The notes below the pieces were generated by a model. It did no database searches. It saw only the letters and a program-made list of their open reading frames with translations, and was not told the DNA's origin. Positions 1 to 10,890 of a stretch of 64,000 nt of DNA are shown here, one piece after another. A program made the translations under genes and the position numbers. Each line of letters starts with the position of its first letter. Position 1 is the first letter of the stretch. The DNA is from Cladocopium goreaui (taxonomy: Eukaryota; Sar; Dinophyceae; Suessiales; Symbiodiniaceae), in assembly GCA_947184155.2 (NCBI GenBank), contig CAMXCT020006445.1, positions 1-64,000 of the forward strand, given 5' to 3'.

Positions 1-244
1 CACACACACACACACCACCCATGACTGGGAATGGCGAGTTTATACCACCTGGTGATGACTGGGGGCTGGTTTATTGTTTGACCCACATGATATCATTTGA
101 GATCGGGCTCCAATTTGGATACAAATCGATTGGTCTGGATGAAACGTCTTGAGATGGTTTCCTAACACCATGATCCCATCGACCCGAGCGACCAGCCATG
201 GCATTGTTTGGACAAGAAAAAACAAACCGTCCAAGTTCACACAT

Positions 245-465
245 GACATGATTGATTAATTGATGATGATTACTTATGATTAATGATGATTACTGATGAT
301 TAATGATGATTAATGATGATTAATGATGATTACTGATGATTAATGATGATTAATGATTAATGATGTAAATGATGTAAATGATGTAAATGATGTAAATGAT
401 GTAAATGATGTAAATGATGTAAATGATGTAAATGATGTAAATGATGTAAACGATTAATGATTGAT
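245..465. repeat. Two adjacent short tandem arrays
   Basis: A TGATGATTAA-type array (245-360) passes into about ten perfect copies of a 9-bp unit GATGTAAAT (361-449). The frame read across this is repeat artefact. Confidence 0.9.
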
Positions 466-619
466 TAATGATGCAAATGTAAAACGATTTAAACGATTCA
501 ATATTTAGCCTCAGGTTTTCGTTTCGGCTTGACTGAACAAGGGACAAATATACCCCACGACGCCAAGTCAATCACAAATTCATAGAATTGTCCATAAAAA
601 AAAAGGCCATTGGTGACTT

Positions 620-750
620 GGTGATCATCTGTGTATGGGATACACTTTCCGTGCAGTTTCGGTGCACTTGGTGCACTGCCTTCGAAGGTGCTTCTCCACT
701 GCGCTTGAGCTTTGACTAAGGTGATGTGCGCTTCCTGGTCCAGTTGGTAT
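620..750 (-). CDS. Coding-like island, unknown protein
   Basis: The minus strand reads LDQEAHITLVKAQAQWRSTF with mixed, protein-like composition. Borders are unclear: a possible donor lies after GGAAA at about 645. No family recognised. Confidence 0.25.
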
Positions 751-871
751 GGAGCTACCACTTAGTCACTTAGACCCTTCAAGTAGCCATGAGCAAAATG
801 GGGGAAAAGATGGGAAAAGTCCCAAGGGGAATTCACATTTCCTCTTTTAATATCTGCTAATCCCAATGCTC

Positions 872-975
872 TACCCTCTGGTAATTTAACGTAGCTATTG
901 AAAATGGCCATAAATAGTGGATTTTCCCATTAAAAATTGTGATTTTCAATAGCTATGTTAAATTACCAGAGGGTA
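872..975. mobile_element. Inverted-repeat element, family A
   Basis: A 104-bp near-palindrome starting TACCCTCTGG and ending CCAGAGGGTA, with an inner core of GCTATTGAAAATGGCC type and its inverse. It is the reference form of the commonest small element in the window. No transposase is encoded. No flanking direct repeat seen here. Confidence 0.85.
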
Positions 976-1149
976 TGTATACTTGGAGGATCTATGTGAA
1001 ACATGACTTAAATGATCTGCAGTCTGCACTCAAGACATCACCAATCCGCTGGGCTGAATCGCCAAATTGCTCCGCTGCTCCAAATTTCCCATGAAACACT
1101 GGAACCCAACAAAAAATAAAGATCCATCACTGCTACAGAACACACACAC

Positions 1150-1183
<34 letters not shown>

Positions 1184-1197
1184 TCAATATGTTCAAT

Positions 1198-1317
1198 AAG
1201 TTCTGAATGAAATACATTAACTTGGGATAGCAGCAGCTTTTGGACACCATCGACACTGGGAAACCTGGCTGACCTTCCCATCCCCGGGGGTTTTTCGTCC
1301 ACAAGGCAGTCGAGCAG
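1198..1317 (-). CDS. Coding-like island, unknown protein
   Basis: A minus-strand stretch with DEKPPGMGRSARFP and VQKLLLSQV in one open frame. It is interrupted downstream by a CA/TA/TG microsatellite, so only this part can be exon. Function unknown. Confidence 0.22.
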
Positions 1318-1792
1318 CAGGGTCTGGCAGCATTACTACCAGACCGGTACTATACTGTGCCTGGTACCATCCATAGGTCTCTTCCTAAGCAGGGCTAGTG
1401 GTTTTCAAGGTTTTCAAGAAGTAACTTGGAAGATTCAAAACTGTAACAGTCACCTGCCTCATCTGCTGCAACGATATCTTTTCATGCATGTATATATATA
1501 AAGTGTATAATATGTATATACTTATATATATACTTATATACATTGTTACTAAATCTTATTTGAAAATATGATTAATATATGTCTATAAATGAATATTTAT
1601 GATTTTATGGTTAATCTCTCTCTCTCTCCATATATATATATATACACTCATATCGAATGATATTGCTGTACTACAAGTTGGTTTGGGACCCAAAACCATT
1701 CAACCATTCACAAAAGGGTTGTGTCTTCATGCACTTCGTTGCCGTGCTAGATTACAATAGTTTCAAGATGCTAGATGCTTTTTGCGAAAAAA

Positions 1793-2013
1793 ACAGTTAA
1801 ACAGTTGTTGCTCCCGATTTTTTCAGGACATGTCCCATCCGTCCCACAACATTTCGCAAAACAAGGCACATTCAACTCTCCAAATTTTGGAAAAATATTC
1901 CGCGTCACAGCCTTGTAAATCTGGCCCCGTTGCTTCTGAGTGGATCCCGTGACGTTGAGAATGTGCCTGGGAGAAGGATGAAGTCGTGGGTGATGTGGCA
2001 TCAAGCCTCTGAG
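1793..2013 (-). CDS. Coding-like island, unknown protein
   Basis: About 220 bp of balanced composition inside AT-rich DNA, with an AG (TTGCTCAG) before it on the minus strand. Two minus frames are open. One gives HILNVTGSTQKQRGQIYK and the other CDAEYFSKIWRVECALF, so the true frame depends on unseen borders. No family recognised. It may belong to the same minus-strand gene as the islands near 1250 and 700. Confidence 0.3.
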
Positions 2014-2680
2014 CAATACTTCTTTAGCAAGGTATGAAAGAAGCCCCTTTTAGGAACTCGAAATATATCGAAATAAGTAAAACCTGACATGGCCAGCAGT
2101 TGACGTGTTCACCAACATGCAAATTGGCTGGCAGCTTTCACCCCCAGCATTGGTGAAAAGCAACCAGCAACTGAAAACTCAAGTGTTTTTTGTTTGTTCG
2201 ACATGCTAGTCAATATGTGTCCGCATGATGGATGTGTAAATCCCGTATCTTTCTTGCTATTTGATTAATCAGTCAGGCTCAATTAGTTGGTCCATGATCC
2301 TCCTCCCAAACAGGCATGGAAAATATGAAAAACAAAAACGCCGGCAGCATTGATGGGTTCTATCCCAACGCTTCTCAGGTGAACCTCCATAAGCCACCAT
2401 TTCCAATGTCTATGCGCAAACACCCCGAAAACAAGCAACTTATAACATATTTCAAAAGTTAGTCATCTGGGATCAACTGAATTCAGATGTTTTAGTAAAA
2501 CACATTCTCCAAAATCGCAAACCAGTCATGTTTCTCATCAAAACCACCGGGAAAAAATCAGACACAATATAATTAATACCCTACGCCAATCTGCTGATAC
2601 AAGAAAACATGAAACATCGACACCGGAAAACCCGTGAAAATTTGGGAGTCAGAAGAGAAACTGGTGTTCCCTTAAAGCCT
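2014..2680. other. No gene seen
   Basis: AT-rich, no microsatellite, no convincing exon island. Probably intron or intergenic DNA. Confidence 0.5.
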
Positions 2681-2871
2681 TACCCTTTGGTAATTTAACG
2701 TAGCTATTGGAAATGGCCATTTATAATTGCATTTACCTAATTAAAACATGTGATTTTTCATAGTACCCTCCGATAAACGTTTACATAACTATGGACAATC
2801 ACCATGTTTAATGGGTAAATCCACTATAAATCACTATTTTCAATAGCTTTTTGTATGTTTACCAGAGGGTA
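2681..2871. mobile_element. Family A element, expanded copy
   Basis: 191 bp with family A ends (TACCCTTTGG and CCAGAGGGTA), but the core holds an extra internal palindrome (TACCCTCCGATAAACG region). It is flanked by AAGCCT on both sides (2675-2680 and 2872-2877), a likely target duplication. Confidence 0.75.
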
Positions 2872-3370
2872 AAGCCTTCACCAATCCATTGACAATCAAA
2901 CCCCATTGGATTCGTAGCTCCGAACGGCTCCCCATTGAATGAGGGAATATGGATACCATAAATATCCATAAAATCACCACAATATCTTCTAAATGCATCT
3001 AAATGCCCCCCTCCGAATCACTGGATAGTCCAATAATGGTTCATGTTCCAAATAGAACTTGATATAGAGGTTGGGAAACTTCACCATTCACATGGTTATC
3101 AGTTGGTTAGTGCGGCGATCATCCTCCCATTTCCATTTAGTTATGTTTGTTGGTTTACAGCCCCATTAACCAGTTCGATATATCATGCATGATCACGACA
3201 TATCTTCCATAATCCATAGCTGGAGTATTGCAACCAAGTTGGGTTGATATACAGTAGTTTTTGGAGTATTGCAACCAAGTTAGCTATCCTCCAGGGGCCA
3301 CTGGAATAATTTGTTCATCTTTAAGAACCATGCAGATCCGAGGGGCAAAGGTCGTTCATGGGGGTGTTGA
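2872..3370. other. No gene seen
   Basis: AT-rich. Contains a local duplication of GGAGTATTGCAACCAAGTT (3222-3240 and 3264-3282). Otherwise featureless. Confidence 0.45.
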
Positions 3371-3373
3371 AGT

Positions 3374-3442
3374 TCAAGAACTTCCATCTCCCCCGGCCGC
3401 GTCTTCCTCCAAGACCTCACCACAGCTGTTCTTTCGCAACGC
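3374..3442 (-). CDS. Candidate C-terminal exon, unknown protein
   Basis: The minus frame reads KNSCGEVLEEDAAGGDGSS and stops at 3374. It follows an AG after GTTGCGAAAG. It would be the end of a minus-strand gene whose earlier exons could be 3667-3760 and the membrane-segment exon at 4010-4145. The plus strand is also open, so strand is not settled. Confidence 0.28.
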   Translation of the reverse strand, partial: ALRKNSCGEVLEEDAAGGDGSS

Positions 3443-3666
3443 TTTCCCCAATGTCGGATACACAAACAAAAAAACTCCCCACTTTGTGGCTAGATTTTGT
3501 GAAAAAAAATCCAGCTCAAGCATCCAAAAACCAGAGTGCTTATAACAACAAAAAAGATATAGGACACATATACATGGAATATATCCATAAAATATCCAAT
3601 GTCCCATACTATGGATATATAAATGCCAGGAATATGTTTTGTGCTACATGTTTGTGTACATATAAA

Positions 3667-3757
3667 TAATACAAAAACCAGCAGCAGCCGCTGCCGAGAT
3701 GCCACAGCGCACTCGGAGCCCAGTTCTTGGCTGCCTTGCCGTAGTTGTTCCACAAAC
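3667..3757 (-). CDS. Candidate exon, unknown protein
   Basis: A GC-rich island whose minus strand follows GATACGTCCCAG and reads RFVEQLRQGSQELGSEC in one frame, with a possible donor before GTTTTTGTA. Other frames are open too. Confidence 0.25.
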
Positions 3758-4009
3758 CTGGGACGTATCAAAAAGAAAACAACGTGAGACAGGATATAGA
3801 AACATTCGACATCATTATTCATTATATCTTTATATATTAATATAGGTATATATATTATATACATATATTTGTGTATATATAAATTATATTATATTATATA
3901 TATACACACTGTATTTCATCTAGTCGAAATAGTAGGCGATAGGTATCATTCATGATCATCTAGTGATATCGATAAAATCTGATAAAATCTAGTGACCAAC
4001 GTCTTCGAA

Positions 4010-4145
4010 GCCAAAAAAAATCCCATTCCCATCAGAACGAGAAGCAGGGCGAATACAAGGAGATCCTTGGCAGAACTCCACCGGTTGGCGGCGCTGGGGG
4101 CGTTCGCCCCTCTGGAATCAGCTGCACATTGGATGGAATCCTGGG
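4010..4145 (-). CDS. Candidate exon with a membrane segment
   Basis: The minus strand has a good acceptor (CTTCCCTCCTGCAG) and then a frame ending in DLLVFALLLVLMGMGFFLAS, a clear hydrophobic segment followed by Lys. The part before it is Ala/Ser/Asn-rich. The gene is unknown. The plus strand also reads GEYKEILGRTPPVGG here, so the call is tentative. Confidence 0.33.
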
Positions 4146-4199
4146 CTGCAGGAGGGAAGGGTCAAAAAACCCTGAAAGATGCATTCAACACCCCCTAAA

Positions 4200-5030
4200 G
4201 ATGTGTAAATCCCACACGAAAGCCATAGTTTATGGTGTTTAATATTTCGGGAAAGGATTAGTCGATAGGTTTTCGCAGTAAATCTCGGGCTTTTCGAAAA
4301 AAACTACCTTTCTATCAAGTCCAGGAAGCGCCAGGAAGGGTGGCAGTAAACAGCTGACTCTGCATGAAAACCTTTTTGATTGAGTGAATATTATAATTAT
4401 ATCGTTTCAGAGGGTCTAGCCTCTCTAAGATCCGAAAAGTGACCAAACAAAAATCATCAAACAGGACTTGTCTGAATCATTTGTTGAATAAATCCTGGGA
4501 ACAAACTAACCTTCGGCACAGAAAACATGATCCAGTGTTGTTGCATATGTTCATTTTAAAAAAACATAAAAAATACCAATCTATCTATCCATTCAGCTAT
4601 CCGTTATAAGTTATAACTGTCCTTGTTGCCCTTACACACACATATGATACATATACATATGATCTTATCTTATTTTTCTCTCCATCCATCCATTCTAGAT
4701 TCTAGATGTTGTAAGCCCATGTTGCTCCGTTGCTTCTATCTCAACATCTCCCCGTAGCCGTAGCCGACTGGGCAATTCCCAGACCAGTTGATCTTCATAT
4801 TGACATGACCATATTCAATCATATTCATAAGGGGATTTCCCAGCTATGTTTATTGATGACCGGAGGGTATTTGAATGTATTTGATATGCATATTCCCAGA
4901 TGTTCCCACATGTTTTTTTTTTGTGGTTTAACTATGTGGTTTATGGTAGATATAACTATGGTTAATGGGGATTATCATGGTTTATAAACCAACAAACATC
5001 ACTGGGGGGCCCCATCCTGTATGCATCTTC
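4200..5030. other. No gene seen
   Basis: AT-rich with short CATATGATACATATA-type repeats near 4640. No exon island that I trust. Confidence 0.45.
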
Positions 5031-5049
5031 CCACATCTTCCCGCATCTT

Positions 5050-5150
5050 CCCTGCAGGCGTAGCTTCTCTGCAGTGCAATGGTCAGGTATTGAGCTTCGT
5101 GCGTCTCGTCCTGTCGGCGGCAGCATGCTGCGCGGCTGCGCTGTCCCCAC
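5050..5150 (-). CDS. Coding-like island, strand uncertain
   Basis: GC-rich. The minus frame reads RSRAACCRRQDETHEAQYL, while the plus frame gives a hydrophobic SFVRLVLSAAACCAAALSP. Either could be an exon. Confidence 0.2.
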
Positions 5151-5272
5151 AAACACATGGGGGTTCCATAAATGGGGGTACCCCAAATGGATGGTTTATA
5201 ATGGACAATCAATCTATAAAATTCTATAAATGGATGATGACTGGGGGTAGCCCTATTTTAGGAAACCTCCAT
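5151..5272. repeat. Inverted-repeat element, family E
   Basis: GGGGGTTCCATAAATGGGG to GATGATGACTGGGGGTA, then GGAAACCTCC. A close relative lies at 49027-49138, and partial ends (GGTTTCCTAAAATGGGG) occur at 45965 and 48715. Confidence 0.6.
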
Positions 5273-5273
5273 A

Positions 5274-5374
5274 TACCATCTGGTTCTTTAACATAGAAAA
5301 TCACCATTTTCAATAGGTAAACGATCTATAAATGGGCCATTTATACCATGGCTATGTTCAATAACCAAAGGGTA
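5274..5374. mobile_element. Family A element, diverged
   Basis: Ends TACCATCTGG and CCAAAGGGTA, with the usual palindromic core. It directly follows a family E element. Confidence 0.7.
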
Positions 5375-5499
5375 TGTCTGAAAATGGAGACCAGCCCCAA
5401 CTGGCACCTCTAGTTTTGAGAAGAATGGTTAAGCATCAAATTTGGAACAGGAATTACATGTACTTACCATCAGACAGACCCATATCACAGAGAATCACC

Positions 5500-5612
5500 T
5501 GGGTAAATTAGAATAATTCACTAACCTGAATAGTAAGGCCATTTTTGGTGGACCTTCCCCTTACTAACTATGATTATAGTGAGAGAACAGTGAGGTCGCT
5601 AATTTTTTACCC
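5500..5612. repeat. Inverted-repeat element, family F
   Basis: Begins CTGGGTAAATTAGAATAATTCAC and ends with the rough inverse ATTTTTTACCCAG. A second copy is at 10636-10762, with a fragment near 11025. Confidence 0.55.
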
Positions 5613-5639
5613 AGAATCACTATTCTATCGTTCTGGATC

Positions 5640-5745
5640 GGCCCATGGAGGTCCTGTTGTTTTTCCTCTTGGCGTTTCCTTTTGCCGTGGGGCCTTGGAA
5701 GACGGCCCACGGGACGCTGCAGGTGGAATGTCTGCGGAACATTCA
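5640..5745. CDS. Coding-like island, strand unresolved
   Basis: Plus strand: ATG at 5645 opens MEVLLFFLLAFPFAVGPW, a good signal-peptide shape, and stays open to about 5776. Minus strand: after CATGAATGTTCCGCAG it reads PHGKRKRQEEKQQDLHG. Either could be real. Function unknown. Confidence 0.28.
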
Positions 5746-5869
5746 TGACACACTTCGTTTTGATCATCTAATCATAAATATATAAAGTATTTTCAGTATA
5801 TACTATAGATTTTTTTTTTTCTAATTGAACCACTAGTTCTATCAAAAGTAACTGAGGAAAATTTCTCAT

Positions 5870-6058
5870 AAATTAGGCTCCAAGAAGCCATGAGAACCAT
5901 CGCTGCCACGACCAGCAAAATGACCAGAAAGAGAGCAGCGGGCCCAAGGCTTCTGCTACCTGGGCATTCAAGGCCCGTAAAAAGAGTGTGGAGGCCCCCG
6001 CAAAAGAAGCAACATGGCTTTGAGAAGTGCCAACAAGATGAGAAATCGACTCCGTAGC
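5870..6058 (-). CDS. Coding-like island, unknown protein
   Basis: Two minus frames are open. One gives ESISHLVGTSQSHVASF and the other a hydrophobic AALFLVILLVVAAMVLMASW. The downstream microsatellite and family B element are not coding, so only this part is a candidate exon. Confidence 0.3.
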
Positions 6059-6098
6059 TGGAATAAACACAATCATGTATGTATATATATATATATAT

Positions 6099-6188
6099 CC
6101 CATAGGATCCATGTATGCTATATATGGTAACATTTACCATCAATATACCCCAAATGTTAGCATATATACCATACATGGATCCTATGCG
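6099..6188. mobile_element. Inverted-repeat element, family B
   Basis: 90 bp, ends CCCATAGGATCCATGTATG and its inverse, TA-rich core with GGTAACATTTACC. It sits within TA/TG microsatellite. Other copies: 7630-7720, 44737-44828 and a split one at 58988-59860. Confidence 0.85.
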
Positions 6189-6222
<34 letters not shown>

Positions 6223-6362
6223 CGTGTGTATGTATATGCACATAAATAAAAACAAAAATAAAGCAATAATGTAAATAGATAGATGACTATAGATGTGTTG
6301 ATATCCAGTGATTCTAAAAGTGCAACTGTTCATTTCGAATCGCAACAATGACATAGCTATTG

Positions 6363-6488
6363 AACCCTCTGGTAACTTAACATAGCTATTGAACATATTT
6401 GAAAATCACCATTTTAATGGGTAAATCAATGTAAATCAGCTATAAATGGGCCATTTTCAATAGCTTTTTGTATGTTTACCAGAGGGTA
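6363..6488. mobile_element. Family A element
   Basis: Ends ACCCTCTGG and CCAGAGGGTA. The core ends in CTTTTTGTATGTTT, a variant also seen at 47430 and 55058. Confidence 0.7.
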
Positions 6489-6684
6489 CCACCGTTGTTC
6501 AAACTGTTTTTGCCTTTTGGAGGTACTGCAACTTGCAACTCACATCAGTTTCAGCCAGCTAGCTCCAACTCCAAATCTGATCAAAAGCTGAACTTCTCCT
6601 ATTGCAACATCTATAAGTGCGGTCAAAACCTGGTGTTGGATAACAATCCAACCTAACAAATAGCTATAAATAAATATAAAATGA

Positions 6685-6797
6685 TACCCTCTGGTAAATT
6701 AACAGTTCGACCCTGGCAGTCATCGGGGTTGGAAGACGAGTTTCCATTAAACATTGGTGATAAAATCAGGGTCCCACTGTTAATTTACCAGGGTGTA
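6685..6797. mobile_element. Family A variant with a different core
   Basis: Ends TACCCTCTGG and CCAGGGTGTA, but the core begins AACAGTTCGACCCTGGCAG, not seen in other copies except the fragment at 8041-8088. Confidence 0.6.
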
Positions 6798-7094
6798 AAA
6801 ATAGATCAAAACCGGAAAATGCAGTCATGACCATCCCCTTTATCACACACCGAAATCAAGGATTTCTGAATTTGGCACCTCGATATATAGGGAAAAACTG
6901 AAGCTCTATTTGTCAGTTTCGCCCACAAAAACCACATCGGATGACATTTTTTTGGGAACCAGTTGAAACAATTGGTAATTAACACTAGTAAATTATCGAT
7001 AGATGGGAATATCATGCGCATATAATATCATATAATTGGGATATAAATGGATAACCAAATATTTGGACAAACGGGGTACGGTAATGTACCCCTT

Positions 7095-7246
7095 GAAATC
7101 ATGGCGACTTGGAGTATGAAATGTATGAAGCACAACCATCTGGAGGGATTGATACTAAACTGAGGGATCCAGAAAGCCGAGATTCGAGCATCTTTGAGCA
7201 CCTCCTCATGCGAACTTGGAACAAAGGGACCAGCCCATGCTGCCAA
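7095..7246 (-). CDS. Candidate exon, unknown protein
   Basis: The minus strand reads AWAGPFVPSSHEEVLKDARI and continues to FWIPQFS, with a TTTGATTGGCAG acceptor-like start. Mixed helical composition. No family recognised. Confidence 0.33.
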
Positions 7247-7428
7247 TCAAAGGATAGCTTGACCAGTCGGCTATCGCAGCCCTGATCACTAGTCATTTTC
7301 TGGCATCAAGAAAAAATCAGGAACACTTTGCGAAATGAGGCAAACATAGTACGGTTAGGAGTACGCTTAGATTCTCATCTTTGAACCAAACATGCAGCTT
7401 TGTAGATGATCTCCCCAGCTATCACCAC

Positions 7429-7526
7429 CTTCATGTCATGCAGATTTCCCCGCCATGGACCATTGCCAAATCTCCTTCGTGTTTTCTTCCTTCTGGTTCT
7501 TCGGCGGTCGCACACGAGATCTTGGC
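7429..7526 (-). CDS. Candidate exon, Arg/Lys-rich
   Basis: 98 bp with good borders on the minus strand: acceptor CGCTTTTTTCATCACTAG and donor AAG|GTGGTG. The frame open throughout gives DRRRTRRKKTRRRFGNG, very basic. The protein is unknown. Confidence 0.4.
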
Positions 7527-7629
7527 CTAGTGATGAAAAAAGCGGAGAGTGGCATGGTATAGAATGGTATGCCACTTAGCACTGCTTGCAGTCTAGTAAT
7601 GTAGTAACAACGATAAGTAAGACCATAAT

Positions 7630-7720
7630 CCATAGGATCCATGTATGCTATATATGGTAACATTTACCATCAATATACCCCCAATGTTAGTATATATACA
7701 CCATACATGGATCCTATGGG
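7630..7720. mobile_element. Family B element
   Basis: Near-identical to the copy at 6099, with ends CCATAGGATCCATGTATG and its inverse. Confidence 0.85.
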
Positions 7721-8040
7721 TAATCATTCTGAATCACATTACCTTTCTCAAGAACATCTAGTGAATCTAGTTGGGGTCAACTTGTCAACGACCTGAATAT
7801 GGCGAGAAACATTTTTGAGGTCCTGATGGGTCAGTCGGACTGTCAATACGGGCCACGGAAGCCACGGGCGATGTCAAGTGAAAGGATATTAAATTGAACG
7901 TTCCTTCCGGTCCTGCAGGTAAAATCATTTAAATACATTTCAAAGTGTAGTGGCCACATGGTGGACACACACTCTTTTGAAACATCAAATCTCCCACATG
8001 TTTTACTAAACACAAATAAACTACGTGTCTATATATATCA

Positions 8041-8088
8041 TACCCTCCAGTAAATTAACAGTTCGACCCTGGCAGTCATCGGGTTTTT
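8041..8088. repeat. Fragment of the family A variant
   Basis: Shares TACCCTC, AACAGTTCGACCCTGGCAG and TCATCGGG with 6685-6730, then diverges. Confidence 0.55.
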
Positions 8089-8525
8089 TCAGGGTCTATG
8101 TCCCAGTGATTCTGGAGTCAACTAACCTCAGCCTCGTGGTCAATCCACTATCGCCATAGTCATTGCCGATTAGGGCCATATCCATGAAATTCTTCCCACT
8201 TCCCAACTCAAATTGCTATCATGTGGTTGGAAAATCTTCTTTTTTAGCTGCCCCCCTTTTTGGCCGATCCGTTCCACATAGCGGAGCCGGGGATATCGAC
8301 AAGTTGAGCCATATTTTTAACCATCTCAAGTGGAAGCGCACCCATTTTCTGAAAGGATATTTTCCCAAAGTTGATGTTTCATCCTCATTTTTACCATGAA
8401 GATTGTCACTTGAGGGTGTGCCGCTATACCCAGGTGATCCCAGGTGTCTGACCTACCCTCTGGTAATCAAACACGCAATGAGAAATGGCCCATGAGCCAT
8501 ACATGTTTTTTCTGGGAAAATCCTC

Positions 8526-8615
8526 TGGTTGGTGATTGAGCCACCCTGAAGAATGATGGAGTTCGTCAGATTGGATCATCATCCCAACTATTGGGGAAAA
8601 TAATCCACCAACCAG
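8526..8615. mobile_element. Inverted-repeat element, family C
   Basis: TGGTTGGTG at one end and CACCAACCAG at the other, core with GATGGAGTTCGTCAG and TCCCAA. Seven other copies lie in the window. Confidence 0.65.
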
Positions 8616-8661
8616 TCCTCCATGGGACTCCATGGCGGAGTTTTCAGCAAACCACCGGAGA

Positions 8662-8857
8662 TTCCCTCTGGTAAACATACAAAAAGCAAACTGGAAAGAT
8701 CCACCATTTTGTTAATGGGGAAAACTCACTATTTCGACTGGGCCATTTTCCATGTCGCAAACTGTTTGTTTACCAGGCCGGGTAAATGGAAAATAAATGA
8801 AAATAATGGAACTATACCCTCTGGTTATGACTAACATAGCTATGGTACCAGAGGGTT
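8662..8857. mobile_element. Two family A elements in a row
   Basis: 8662-8784 is a diverged copy ending in CCAGGCCGGGTA. 8815-8857 is a 43-bp deletion form that keeps both ends with little core. Confidence 0.6.
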
Positions 8858-8960
8858 GCCCAGGTTGCCCAGGTACACTGCCACTTGACGGCTGCGACTT
8901 CCGTGACTTCCGTTCCCGCCCTTCTTGGGAGCCTCGCCCGTTCCAATGAGCTCCGCAGCA
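8858..8960 (-). CDS. Candidate exon, Gly/Arg/Ser-rich
   Basis: The minus strand after a GCGGAG acceptor-like site reads GTGEAPKKGGNGSHGSRSRQ. The start of the following repeat is not coding. It may be the next exon upstream or downstream of the C-terminal exon at 9411, but no join was established. Confidence 0.28.
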
Positions 8961-9410
8961 TGTGGGGATGGTTGAGGGGATAGAAATGGATGTAAATGTT
9001 CCTAGACCATCCGAGTACATAGAAAACTGGCGCGTGTATATATATATATAATATAATAAATCTATCTCTACATAATATCAATAATCCAAGCTGCAGCTTT
9101 TGGGACTTTGACCATTTGTTTTTGGAGACTTGAAGGGTCCCAATGAAAGTGCCAGGTCCCTTTCCACCGTCCCAGCAGGTCAATGAAAACGCTTCAGTCA
9201 TCCCTTTCCAAACCGTATCTTTGCCAAATGCACTCTGCTAATATAAGCATATTGAACATTCCCCTATGATATTACCGAAAAAAATACATCCATTCAACAA
9301 TCATTATATTAATATATATATATATATATAACACAAACATCAGCATAAAGACAACACAAACATCAGCATCATCAGCACCCCCTCAAAGAGGGCCCAAAGG
9401 GGCTCGCAGC

Positions 9411-9558
9411 TCAGAGGTCCCCCACCTTCTTCTTCTTTTTCTTGGCATCTCCGCGTGGCCCTTCGTCCCGCGTGACGTTCAACGGCTCGAGCTCATCGGG
9501 AAAGCCCTCAGGCTCATCCGAAGGCTCGTCATTGGCGAAATCGTCCTGTGCCGCAGAT
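9411..9558 (-). CDS. C-terminal exon, acidic with a poly-Lys end
   Basis: The minus frame runs from 9558 to TGA at 9411-9413: AQDDFANDEPSDEPEGF, then ELEPLNVTRDEGPRGDA, then a run of Lys and VGDL. Third positions are strongly C/G and the other frames look poor. It is preceded by ATGTTGAG, so entry could be by splicing or at an in-frame ATG (9564-9566). The acidic body with a basic tail suggests a nuclear or nucleic-acid-associated protein (inference). The family is not recognised. One of the clearest host coding pieces here. Confidence 0.6.
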
Positions 9559-9559
9559 C

Positions 9560-9595
9560 TCAACATGGTCTGAATGAGATATTGTGGTTTTTGTC

Positions 9596-9626
<31 letters not shown>

Positions 9627-10500
9627 AAGTTACTATTTTTGTTTGTGCGCCTTTTTGCAACAGTGCGCGGGTCAGTGAAACAAATTCACGATTTGTAATT
9701 GTAACATGTTATAACTAGTTATTAAGTGTAATTTTATAGTTGATGACCATCTATCATAACATAATATGTTGCGGTTAATGTCATTATATATCCCATATGT
9801 TGATGAAAATGTCCCAGCATTTCATGTATATAAATTAGTTCCCATGTTTGATGGTAAAAAATGGTCAAACATATCATATCATATCTGTAATGTGGTAAAC
9901 CCAATAACATGTCGTTCCCCAAATCACATAAAAGCACCTTTTTTTGGGTATGGCTGGGAATTGAAACCCAAATGGTAGGTTTGTGGCAGCCAGGGTTTCC
10001 CACTTCCATCATCTCATCTGACCATTGCTTTCAAACACACACACACACACTGAATGTCTGATCATACCTGATGCAATCGAATCTGAGATCGTCTACATTC
10101 ATTTACTATCAATTCCTGTAAGTGGGAGAACTTCAGCTATCTATGCTGCGGATGGAATGTGAACAAACAATCAATGGCACAAAACACCTGCAGCCTGCAT
10201 TTACGACGCTGCAGCAGCGTTGCTTGGAGCCTTATTTATGCACTAGCCCTATGCCACATGCTCATGGAATCACTCGTTTGCTTTTTTAAAAGAACACATG
10301 TGCAAACCCTAGTAAAAACATGTAGAAAGCCTAATCCCAAGATCCACTGAAGCCGGCGATGGCTCCAAAACGTAAAGCCAATTGGGTGCAAGGCATTGCA
10401 ACACATCATGGCCCACCTTAGATACCGCACACACACAAAAAAAAAAAACGCATATTCATCCAAGCTTTCCACCCAGAAATGTACCCCCTCCGGTCACGTG
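9560..10500. other. No gene seen
   Basis: AT-rich, with TA/GA and CA microsatellites. The small islands at 10190-10470 do not have usable borders. Confidence 0.4.
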
Positions 10501-10520
10501 GTAATTAAAACTTCATCATC

Positions 10521-10626
10521 TGGTTGGTGGTGCAATAACCATCTTGAAAAATGATGGACTTCGTCAATGGGAAAGATGACATCGGATATATGAAATGGAA
10601 AATAAAAAATGTTCCACACCAACCAG
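10521..10626. mobile_element. Family C element
   Basis: TGGTTGGTGG and CACCAACCAG ends, diverged core. It directly abuts a family F element on its right. Confidence 0.6.
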
Positions 10627-10635
10627 TCATCATTT

Positions 10636-10762
10636 ATCTGGGTAAATTATAATATTTCACTCATCTGAATCAAGATGAATTAAGGCCATTTGGGAATGAT
10701 TTCCCTTACTAACCATGATTCCAGTGAGGTCGCAGTGAAGTCGTTATAATTTATGCAGATTT
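10636..10762. repeat. Family F element
   Basis: Shares TCTGGGTAAATTATAAT, AAGGCCATTT and TTCCCTTACTAAC with 5500-5612. Confidence 0.5.
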
Positions 10763-10785
10763 ATTATAGATGGATTTCCTCCAGG

Positions 10786-10890
10786 TATAACCTCCATTGA
10801 AAGCTCCGGGATTCTCCAGCCTGACCGCCCTCTTGGCCTTCCGAAAGCGCCTCCTCAAGTGGCCGGTCAAGACTAGCTGGCTGATGGATC
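10786..10890 (-). CDS. Candidate exon, basic
   Basis: The minus strand after GATCCATCAG reads LTGHLRRRFRKAKRAVRLEN and then PGAFNGGYTW, which looks protein-like. A second minus frame is also open. Gene unknown. Confidence 0.33.
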
